From: an uncultured Eubacteriales bacterium
GTDB lineage: Bacteria; Bacillota; Clostridia; Christensenellales; UBA1242
Length of the DNA: 5,873 nt
NCBI GenBank assembly: GCA_900557585.1
Contig: USTJ01000051.1
Coordinates: 1 to 5,873 of the forward strand
Reading direction: 5' to 3'
Positions within the stretch are counted from its first letter, which is position 1. Each line of letters starts with the position of its first letter. Position numbers and translations under genes: made by a program. Under the pieces are notes generated by a model, which did not search any database, was not told where the DNA came from, and worked only from the letters and a program-made list of their open reading frames with translations. This document shows, piece after piece, positions 1 through 5,873 of this stretch.

Positions 1-2
1 TT

Positions 3-635
3 GCGGTTCCAATTATGTGTGGGGCATATTGTTTGATTTCTTCAACCGAACGAATTGAACGCGCGGGCAAAGACAAAAAAGCATTGCTTTCAACACTTGC
101 TTTTGCACTTGCAACCGATGTTCAAAAGCGAAAGGGAGCCGTCCACACTTATTCTATCACTTTTGGAGTGGGTGAGCATGTTTCGGCACTTGATGCGTTT
201 TCAAGAAAATTTACTTCTTCAAGCGTCGTGACTCTTGCAGAGAGCGGAATTGTGGACAAAAACTATAATTTGCAAAGTCCATATTCTGCCTATGAAGCGT
301 TTGTTCTTGGAAAGGCGAACATGCTTCTTGGAACGCAAAGAGATGTATTTAGAATGCAAAATCGTGAAAGTGCGGGAAAAGAAATTGGGGCGCTTTATGA
401 GCCGATTAAAGAGTTCACCGATTTGGTGCAATATGTTGGGGTTCTTGCAAACGAAAAAGTGAAAAGGGCGCTTTGCGCAGATTTTATCAGTTTTGTTCTT
501 CAACCAGCATGCCAAAAAATGCTTGCATCAATAGGAATGTTTTCGGTTACGGGTCAAAAGATATATGACTCTTCGCCATTTGAAGAAATTGAAAAGGTTA
601 TTGATGATAAAATTATTGTAAAGTCCAGTTTATAA
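3..635 (+). CDS. Probable ABC-transporter extracellular solute-binding protein, C-terminal part (5' partial)
   Basis: The frame is open from the window's first bases (codons from position 3) to a TAA at 633-635, giving about 210 residues. The ATG at 15 is probably internal, because the frame continues upstream without a stop. Two stretches recall family 1 sugar-type solute-binding proteins: AYEAFVLGKANMLLGTQRDV near the middle, resembling the segment where these proteins carry a conserved GKAAM-like motif, and FISFVLQPACQKMLASIGMF near the end, resembling the closing helices. Such proteins are lipoproteins that capture a ligand outside the membrane and deliver it to an ABC permease. The signal peptide and lipobox would lie upstream and cannot be seen, and no permease gene is in view, so the substrate cannot be named. 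It is followed by a 100-base gap, so it may or may not be transcribed with murB. The family call comes from remembered motif resemblance only and is moderate at best; a hypothetical protein is the alternative. Confidence 0.5.
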   Translation, partial: AVPIMCGAYCLISSTERIERAGKDKKALLSTLAFALATDVQKRKGAVHTYSITFGVGEHVSALDAFSRKFTSSSVVTLAESGIVDKNYNLQSPYSAYEAFVLGKANMLLGTQRDVFRMQNRESAGKEIGALYEPIKEFTDLVQYVGVLANEKVKRALCADFISFVLQPACQKMLASIGMFSVTGQKIYDSSPFEEIEKVIDDKIIVKSSL

Positions 636-735
636 TGAAAAATTTACAAAATATGCGAAAGAAAAACAAAATTGCATAAAAACACGAAAAAGATGTGTAT
701 AAGTTTGAAATTTTTATATTTTTGGGGTAGAATAG
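636..735. other. Intergenic gap upstream of murB
   Basis: One hundred very A+T-rich bases separate the upstream stop codon from murB. I see no GC-rich hairpin followed by a T run, so there is no clear intrinsic terminator for the upstream gene. The only inverted pair I noticed (TATGC near 652 and GCATA near 674) is five bases long with a loop of about 17 and is not convincing. The gap is the best place for a promoter of the murB cluster. Confidence 0.6.
705..733 (+). promoter_or_regulatory. Candidate sigma-A-type promoter overlapping the murB start region
   Basis: TTGAAA at 705-710 and TAGAAT at 728-733 are separated by 17 bases, each one mismatch from the consensus TTGACA and TATAAT. The match is good, but transcription would start near 740, just downstream of the murB ATG at 736, which conflicts with the chosen start. 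It may be a chance match in A+T-rich DNA, or the true start codon may lie further in. A perfect TATAAT at 631-636, overlapping the upstream stop codon, is an alternative -10 but has no good -35 at the right distance. Confidence 0.25.
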
Positions 736-1659
736 ATGTGTAAAAGAATTGGAACTTTGTTGCCAAAACATATTTTGAAGAAAGCGAACCTTTCAGAGTT
801 CACAACTTTCAAAGTTGGTGGAAAAGCAAAAGTTGTTTGTCCACGAAACGAAAAAGAACTTGTGCAAACTTTGAGAACGCTTGAAAAGAACAAAATTTGT
901 TATAAAGTGATTGGCAATGGAAGCAATCTTTTGGCAAGTGACAGCGCACATAAAACAATTTTCGTTTGCACCAAAAACATGCAAAGTGTTTTAAATCTTT
1001 ACGAAAATTACCTTACGGTTAGTGCGGGAACACTTGCAAGCGAAGTGATTTTGTTTTGCAAAAATCATCAATTGTCGGGGCTGGAAAATTTGTTTGGCAT
1101 TCCTGCAACAATTGGTGGCATGGTTGCAATGAACGCTGGTGCGTTTAAAACAAACATTTTTGATCATTTGATAAACATTAAAGCATTTTACAATGGCAAA
1201 ATTGTGATGATAGACCCACAAAGCGTTGAAAAAAGAAATCATTTCACTGAACTGCTCGGCTCGGGCGTGACAATTTTGTCGGCAACTTTTGAACTTGATT
1301 TGTCAAGCGAGGAAGAAATTGCAGAAAAAATAAGGCGTGTTTCAAATCAAAGGTTCGAAAAGCAACCAAAAGGAAACAGTGCCGGTTGTGTGTTTGCAAA
1401 CCCAGAGGGTGACAGCGCAGGAAGGCTTATCGACCTTGCCGGGTTGAAAAATACAAGAATTGGAAATGCGTTTATAAGCGACAAGCATGCAAACTTTATC
1501 ATTTCTGAAAACGCTCGATTTGAGGACATTTTAAAACTTATCAGCCTTGTGCAAAAAACTGTTTTTGACAAGTTTGGCATTTGGCTTGAAACCGAAATTG
1601 AAATTATAGGAGAAAAACATGAGAATTACGGGAGACTATCACACCCACAGCAAATATAG
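736..1659 (+). CDS. murB: UDP-N-acetylenolpyruvoylglucosamine reductase MurB
   Basis: MurB is the cytoplasmic FAD enzyme that uses NADPH to reduce UDP-GlcNAc-enolpyruvate to UDP-MurNAc, the second committed step of peptidoglycan precursor synthesis. The 307-residue product shows the family landmarks in order: FTTFKVGGKA near residues 22-31, the FAD-binding IGNGSNLL at 59-66, GLENLFGIPATIGGMVAMNA with its glycine-rich FAD segment, SAGCVFANPEGDSAGRLIDL at 215-234, DKHANFII, and the ending FGIWLETEIEIIG at 280-292. The probable catalytic residues are R167, C218 (where most family members have Ser) and E285. There is no loop typical of type I enzymes, so it is a type II MurB of near-usual length. 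A TAG directly before the ATG at 736 rules out an upstream start in this frame; the ribosome site is a weak GGGGT at 724-728. The last 13 residues (295-307) run past the usual family end and overlap the next gene. Confidence 0.95.
   Translation: MCKRIGTLLPKHILKKANLSEFTTFKVGGKAKVVCPRNEKELVQTLRTLEKNKICYKVIGNGSNLLASDSAHKTIFVCTKNMQSVLNLYENYLTVSAGTLASEVILFCKNHQLSGLENLFGIPATIGGMVAMNAGAFKTNIFDHLINIKAFYNGKIVMIDPQSVEKRNHFTELLGSGVTILSATFELDLSSEEEIAEKIRRVSNQRFEKQPKGNSAGCVFANPEGDSAGRLIDLAGLKNTRIGNAFISDKHANFIISENARFEDILKLISLVQKTVFDKFGIWLETEIEIIGEKHENYGRLSHPQQI
1608..1612 (+). promoter_or_regulatory. Ribosome binding site AGGAG for the PHP gene, inside murB
   Basis: AGGAG at 1608-1612 lies six bases before the ATG at 1619 and within the last codons of the conserved MurB domain. 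It supports the 1619 start, which is also placed correctly for the N-terminal DYHTH metal motif of the PHP protein, and therefore supports the 41-base overlap with murB as real. Confidence 0.8.
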
Positions 1660-2332
1660 CAAGAACAATCACGGCAAAAACACAATTGCTGAAAATGTGA
1701 AAAGTGCCGAAGAAAAAGGGCTTGCGTCATATGGAATTTCCGACCATGGCCCAGCACATTATTTGTTTGGAATTAGAAGGAAAAACATCAAGAAAGCAAA
1801 AGCCGAACTTGAAAATTTGAAAGATAAAACCAATTTGAATTTATTTTTTGGTGTTGAAGCAAATTTAATTGGAAAAGACGGCAAAATTGACCTTGACGAA
1901 GACGAAATTAAACTTCTTGATAATTTGATTGTTGGCTATCATCGCGGAACCATTAACAATATATATTGTCCGCTTCGCAAAGTTTTTGCGCCAGAAAAGC
2001 AAAAGAAAATCAACACCCAGGCATATTTAAACTGTCTTGAAAAATATAATGTCACAATCATTTCACACATTAACACCTATATCAAAGTTGACCTTGAAAA
2101 AGTTTGCAAAAAAGCCAAAGAAAAAGGCACTTTGATTGAACTAAACAACAAACACATTGACTTTTCAGATGAAGAGGCAAAACAACTGATAGGCAGTGGT
2201 TGCAACTTTATTGTAAGTTCAGATGCACACAGAAAAGTAAATGTTGCAAATGTTTCAAAAGTTCTTGAATTTATTGAAAAATATAATGTGCCACTTGACA
2301 GAATTGTAAATATTGACAAAATTTATCAATAA
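1619..2332 (+). CDS. Stand-alone PHP-domain metal-dependent phosphoesterase (YcdX/histidinol-phosphatase-like)
   Basis: This 237-residue protein is a single PHP domain, a TIM-barrel-like fold that binds a three-metal cluster and hydrolyses phosphate esters. The metal ligands expected from the YcdX type are all visible: H8 and H10 (DYHTH), H18, H43 (SDHGP), E80 (GVEAN), H108 (GYH), H150 (SHINTY), and D202 and H204 (SSDAH). The SDHGPAHYLFGIRRK stretch matches the subgroup found beside murB in clostridia. Length fits the YcdX size of about 245. Members are often annotated as histidinol-phosphatase, but no his gene is nearby and the physiological substrate of this murB-linked group is, as far as I know, not settled; nucleotide or sugar phosphates are possible. 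No signal peptide or membrane segment is seen, so it is cytoplasmic. It starts 41 bases inside murB, suggesting translational coupling, and ends 25 bases before whiA. Confidence 0.85.
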   Translation: MRITGDYHTHSKYSKNNHGKNTIAENVKSAEEKGLASYGISDHGPAHYLFGIRRKNIKKAKAELENLKDKTNLNLFFGVEANLIGKDGKIDLDEDEIKLLDNLIVGYHRGTINNIYCPLRKVFAPEKQKKINTQAYLNCLEKYNVTIISHINTYIKVDLEKVCKKAKEKGTLIELNNKHIDFSDEEAKQLIGSGCNFIVSSDAHRKVNVANVSKVLEFIEKYNVPLDRIVNIDKIYQ

Positions 2333-2357
2333 AAACACAAAATAACAAAGGAATAAT

Positions 2358-3332
2358 ATGAGTTTTTCACAAGATGTTAAAAATGAAATTTGCGAAACCA
2401 TGAGCGAAGGAAACAACTTTGCTCTTTTGTGCGGAATGGTTTTATCAGCAGGAAGCCTTGTTTTGTCTTCAGGCGGGGGGCTTTCTTTTACTGTTTCAAG
2501 CGAAAATGCGAATTTTATTGGCTTTGTTAAAAAAGTGATTTTGAAAAGTTATCCACAAGCAAAGTTCAGCGAAACCGAGCAAAATGTGAACTTTAAACAA
2601 AAAACAAGAAATGAACTTTCAATTGACCATGTTTCGGGAAGACAAATTTTGACCGACCTTGGAATTATCAGTTTTTCAAAATCTGGAAACTATGAAATCA
2701 ATCGTCTTGGAGACAGTGCACTTACAATTGAAACTGCCGACAAACTTGACTATTTGAAAGGCTTTTTCCTTGGTGCAGGAAGCATTTCTATTCCTGAACA
2801 CCTTGACGTTATGGATCTTTCAAACCAAAGCAAAACAAGTGGATATCACATGGAATGGAGTGTTCAATCAAATGTTCAAGCCGACCACATTTGCGAGTTT
2901 TTGGCAGACTTTGATGTAATTTCGCGTAAGGTTGAAAGAAACGAAAGTTTTGTTGTATATTTGAAAGAAGCAGAAAGCATTTCTAAACTTCTTGGACTTT
3001 TTGGAGCGCATAAAAACTTGCTTATTTTGGAGAACGAAAGGGCAGGAAGAGAAATGCGAAACCTTGTGAATCGTCAAACCAATTGCATTTCTGCAAACAT
3101 TGATAAATCAATAAAGGCTGCAACAGAGCAAATTGTTGCAATTGAAAACATTAAAAACACAATTGGGCTTGAATCGCTTCCTGAAAATTTGCTTGAAGTT
3201 GCGCTTGCACGTCTTGCAAATCCAGAAGGAAGTTTGAACGATATTGCCGAGGTTTTGCCAGTAAAGGTAAGCAAGGGGGCAATTGCTCTTCGCTTTAAAA
3301 AGATTATCGAAATTTCAAAGGAGATCGGCTAA
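2358..3332 (+). CDS. whiA: DNA-binding protein WhiA (sporulation/cell division regulator)
   Basis: WhiA is a DNA-binding regulator named for sporulation in Streptomyces and linked in Firmicutes to cell division and chromosome segregation. The 324-residue protein begins with the typical MSFSQDVKNEIC and then has a two-part domain related to LAGLIDADG homing endonucleases; YLKGFFLGAGSIS at 132-144 is its LAGLIDADG-type helix. The hallmark REMRNLVNRQTNCISANIDK stretch (VNR at 237-239, NC at 242-243) follows, and the C-terminal helix-turn-helix ends with NPEGSLNDIAEVL and VSKGAIALRFKKI (S305 onward). It is a regulator, not a nuclease, because the family has lost the catalytic acidic residues. About ten residues after the LAGLIDADG helix (roughly 148-162) look extra compared with relatives. 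The start is set by AAAGGA at 2347-2352, five bases before the ATG. The stop codon shares its last base with the dnaE start. Confidence 0.95.
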   Translation: MSFSQDVKNEICETMSEGNNFALLCGMVLSAGSLVLSSGGGLSFTVSSENANFIGFVKKVILKSYPQAKFSETEQNVNFKQKTRNELSIDHVSGRQILTDLGIISFSKSGNYEINRLGDSALTIETADKLDYLKGFFLGAGSISIPEHLDVMDLSNQSKTSGYHMEWSVQSNVQADHICEFLADFDVISRKVERNESFVVYLKEAESISKLLGLFGAHKNLLILENERAGREMRNLVNRQTNCISANIDKSIKAATEQIVAIENIKNTIGLESLPENLLEVALARLANPEGSLNDIAEVLPVKVSKGAIALRFKKIIEISKEIG

Positions 3333-5873
3333 TGGGAAAAGAGTTTGTACATCTTCATTTGCACACAGAGTTCAGTTTGCTTGACGGTGCAACCAAAATT
3401 GGTGCACTTGTTGATGAAACAGTAAAGCGTGGTTGGAAAGCCGTTGCAATCACCGACCATGGAAACATGTATGGCGCAATGCAACTTTATGCAGCCTGCC
3501 TTGCAAAGAAAATCAAGCCAATCATTGGTTGTGAATTTTATATTTGCCATGACCGCTTCAACAAGGTTGGAAAGGCAGACATGGGTCACATTGTTCTGAT
3601 TGCAAAAAACAACACTGGATATCAAAATCTTTTGAAACTTTCAGGTATTGCTTCAAAAGAGGGCTTTTACTATAAGCCAAGAATTGACTATGATTGTTTG
3701 AAAGAGCATTCAGAAGGAATCATTTGTCTTTCTGCATGTCTTGCTGGTCACATTCCTCAACTTTTGCTTCAAGGAAGATATGACGAAGCAAAAGAGTTTG
3801 CTCTTAAACTTAATTCGTTTTTCGCCCCTGGCGACTTTTATCTTGAAATTCAAAACCATGGTTTGGCAGAGCAAAAAATTGTGATTGAAGGGCTTACAAG
3901 AATGAGCAAAGAAACAGGCATTCCGCTTGTTGCAACAAACGACGTTCACTATCTTGAAAAAGCCGACTGGGAAGTTCAAGATGTTTTGATGTGCATTCAA
4001 ATGCAAAAAACAATCGACGACCCAAACCGTTTGAAATTTGACACTCACGAATTTTACTATAAAACCTATGAAGAAATGCAAGAGGCTCTTCCTGGCTATG
4101 AAGAAGCACTTGACAGAACAGTTGAAATTGCAGATAAGTGTGATGTTGTCATTCGTTGCAAAGCGCACGGCGATATTCACTTTGAAGATGGTTCTGGCGT
4201 TGACAAAAAATATATTTTGCCAGCAACTGAAAACTTTATCCCATATTATCAAGCCCCAAACGGACAAGATAACTTTGAGTTTTTGCAAGACATGACTTGG
4301 GAAGGCTTAAAGAAAAAATATGGCGAAATCACCCCAGAAGTTCGCGAAAGGGCAGAAAAGGAATTGAAACTTATTCACGAACTTGGATTTGTTGAATATT
4401 TCCTTGTTGTTTGGGACTATGTTCACTATGCAAGAACTCATGGCATTCCTGTTGGCCCTGGTCGTGGATCGGGTGTTGGTTCAATTGTTGCATATGCAAT
4501 TTCAATCACTCTTGTAGACCCACTTCGCTATGATTTGCTCTTTGAACGTTTCATTCATCGTGAACGTGTTTCCATGCCCGACTTCGACGTTGACTTTGAC
4601 TTTGAACAACGTGGAAACATGATTGAATATGTAAAACAGAGATATTCGCCAGAAAACGTTTCATATATCGGCACATTCGGAACAATGGCTGCAAAGAACG
4701 CCATTCGTGATGTTGCGCGTGTTATGAAAGTTCCATATTCAATGGCAGATAAAATCAGTAAAATCATTCCAATGAAGCCACCAGAAGGAGTTAAAAAAGG
4801 CCCAGTTTTAAAATATTATTTTGGAAAAACTGGAAAACCTGAAAATGACAAGTTCATTTTGCCAGAACTTGTTGAAATTTATAACAGTGATGACACGCTT
4901 AAACACGTTATCGACATTGCAATAAAAATGGAAGGCATGCCAAGAAACATTTCAACCCATGCCTGCGGAATTTTGATTGCCCCAAAACCTGTTGATGAGT
5001 TTGTTCCGCAAATTCGAAATGGTGATGACCTTTCAACACAATATTCAATGACCGAACTTGAAAGTCTTGGACTTTTGAAAATGGACTTTCTTGGACTTAA
5101 AAACCTTACTGATATCAAGAAAGCAACCGAATATATAAAACAAAACCATGGTGTTACTGTCGACTTTTATGACGGAAGCATTGACTATAACGATCCAAAA
5201 ACCTATCAAATGATTGGTGACGGAAAAACCGATGGTGTCTTCCAACTTGAAAGTGGTGGATTTAAAAAGTTCATGAAAGACTTGAAGCCCGACTGTCTTG
5301 AAGATATCATTGCGGGTGTGTCTATGTATCGTCCAGGCCCAATGGACTTTATTCCAAAGTTCTGCGACAACAAGCACAATCCAGACCATGTTACATATCT
5401 TCATCCATGCCTTGAACCAGTTTTGAAAAGTACCTATGGCGTTATTGTTTATCAAGAGCAAGTTATGAAAATTTGCCAAGTTATGGGTGGATATAACCTG
5501 GGACAAGCGGACAACGTTCGTCGTATCATGGGTAAGAAAAAGAAAGACAAAATGGCCTATGAAAAAGTAAAGTTCATTGACGGTTGGGTTGACCCAGAAG
5601 GCAAAAAGTCAATTGCTGGTGCGGTTAACCTTGGCGTTCCAAGAGAAGTTGCCGAAGAAGTTTTCGGGCAAATGGCAACCTTTGCGTCATATGCGTTCAA
5701 CAAGTCGCACGCGGCGGCATATGCATATATCGCGTTCCAAACAGCATATTTGAAGTGTTATTATGAACCAGAATTTTTCACCGCAATCATCAACAACCGT
5801 ATCACAAACACAGAAGAAGTTTCACACTATGTAACGTTTGTTAAAAGCGAGGGCATTCCAATTTTGCCAGCCG
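3332..5873 (+). CDS. dnaE: DNA polymerase III alpha subunit DnaE (3' partial)
   Basis: DnaE is the C-family replicative polymerase; in Firmicutes it usually works beside PolC, extending primers on the lagging strand. The first 847 codons of a protein normally about 1,100-1,200 long are present with no stop. The N-terminal PHP domain carries HLHLHTEFSLLDG (H9, H11, D18), TDHG (H43), E68, H86, C136, and D204/H206. The palm has GPGRGSG at 375-381 and PDFDVDF at 416-422, whose D419 and D421 match E. coli catalytic D401 and D403; D585 in KMDFLGL matches the third, D555. The fingers include FNKSHAAAYA from 789. The helix-hairpin-helix, clamp-binding and OB domains would lie beyond the window. The ATG overlaps the whiA TAA (TAATG), with AAAGGAG at 3317-3323 eight bases upstream, so translation is probably coupled. 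Residues about 275-300 look like a short insertion. No intein interrupts the visible motifs. Confidence 0.96.
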   Translation, partial: MGKEFVHLHLHTEFSLLDGATKIGALVDETVKRGWKAVAITDHGNMYGAMQLYAACLAKKIKPIIGCEFYICHDRFNKVGKADMGHIVLIAKNNTGYQNLLKLSGIASKEGFYYKPRIDYDCLKEHSEGIICLSACLAGHIPQLLLQGRYDEAKEFALKLNSFFAPGDFYLEIQNHGLAEQKIVIEGLTRMSKETGIPLVATNDVHYLEKADWEVQDVLMCIQMQKTIDDPNRLKFDTHEFYYKTYEEMQEALPGYEEALDRTVEIADKCDVVIRCKAHGDIHFEDGSGVDKKYILPATENFIPYYQAPNGQDNFEFLQDMTWEGLKKKYGEITPEVRERAEKELKLIHELGFVEYFLVVWDYVHYARTHGIPVGPGRGSGVGSIVAYAISITLVDPLRYDLLFERFIHRERVSMPDFDVDFDFEQRGNMIEYVKQRYSPENVSYIGTFGTMAAKNAIRDVARVMKVPYSMADKISKIIPMKPPEGVKKGPVLKYYFGKTGKPENDKFILPELVEIYNSDDTLKHVIDIAIKMEGMPRNISTHACGILIAPKPVDEFVPQIRNGDDLSTQYSMTELESLGLLKMDFLGLKNLTDIKKATEYIKQNHGVTVDFYDGSIDYNDPKTYQMIGDGKTDGVFQLESGGFKKFMKDLKPDCLEDIIAGVSMYRPGPMDFIPKFCDNKHNPDHVTYLHPCLEPVLKSTYGVIVYQEQVMKICQVMGGYNLGQADNVRRIMGKKKKDKMAYEKVKFIDGWVDPEGKKSIAGAVNLGVPREVAEEVFGQMATFASYAFNKSHAAAYAYIAFQTAYLKCYYEPEFFTAIINNRITNTEEVSHYVTFVKSEGIPILPA

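Noticed and set aside
219..515. A 98-codon open frame on the - strand within the first gene
   Set aside because: Its composition is that of a reverse-complement shadow, and the + strand frame is open across the whole segment with solute-binding-protein-like motifs.
672..703. TTGCAT and TATAAG as a promoter upstream of murB
   Set aside because: The spacer is 20 bases and the -35 match is poor, so it is no better than chance in DNA this A+T-rich.
636..735. Riboswitch, T-box or other structured leader upstream of murB
   Set aside because: The gap is only 100 bases, nearly all A and T, with no stable stems or conserved leader motifs that I can see.
2751..2789. LAGLIDADG-type motif as a sign of a homing endonuclease or intein
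   Set aside because: The surrounding protein is WhiA from end to end, a family that keeps the fold as a DNA-binding domain but not nuclease activity; the gene is not interrupted.
3710..4288. A 192-codon open frame on the - strand
   Set aside because: It lies wholly within dnaE, is Cys- and Phe-rich with no recognisable motif or good ribosome site, and the dnaE protein in that region matches the family clearly. It is a shadow frame.
5045..5506. A 153-codon open frame on the - strand
   Set aside because: It sits opposite the dnaE palm and fingers coding sequence, has no family resemblance and no supporting start signal.

Overview
This is an ordinary, gene-dense, A+T-rich stretch of what looks like a low-G+C Gram-positive bacterium, probably an uncultured or gut-type clostridial Firmicute. 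The assignment rests on the order murB - PHP phosphoesterase - whiA - dnaE, which is a Firmicutes arrangement, on WhiA itself, on AGGAG-type ribosome binding sites, and on abundant AAA, GAA and AAA-like codons. All complete genes end in TAA or TAG and I saw no in-frame TGA, so nothing suggests a recoded stop. Every gene lies on the + strand.

Layout. Positions 1-635 hold the 3' end of a gene whose start is outside the window; it looks most like the C-terminal part of an ABC-transporter extracellular solute-binding protein. A 100-base gap follows, with weak promoter candidates and no convincing terminator. Then comes a tightly packed cluster: murB (736-1659, peptidoglycan precursor synthesis), a stand-alone PHP metal phosphoesterase (1619-2332, overlapping the murB end by 41 bases), whiA (2358-3332, DNA-binding regulator tied to cell division) and dnaE (3332 to the window end, overlapping the whiA stop codon by one base). 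dnaE is cut off by the window after 847 codons.

The 25-base gap, the two overlaps and the shared strand indicate one transcription unit linking cell-wall precursor synthesis, division control and DNA replication. In many Firmicutes rapZ (yvcJ) and yvcK/glmR sit between the PHP gene or murB and whiA; here only 25 bases separate PHP and whiA, so both are missing from this site.

I found no mobile element, CRISPR array, RNA gene, intein or new defence-like system. The points worth a second look are small: the missing rapZ-yvcK pair, the murB/PHP overlap with an added MurB tail, a cysteine at the MurB catalytic serine position with a changed YR motif, a complete metal-binding set in the DnaE PHP domain, two short insertions (in WhiA and DnaE), a promoter-like sequence on top of the murB start, and a shift in arginine codon use in dnaE.
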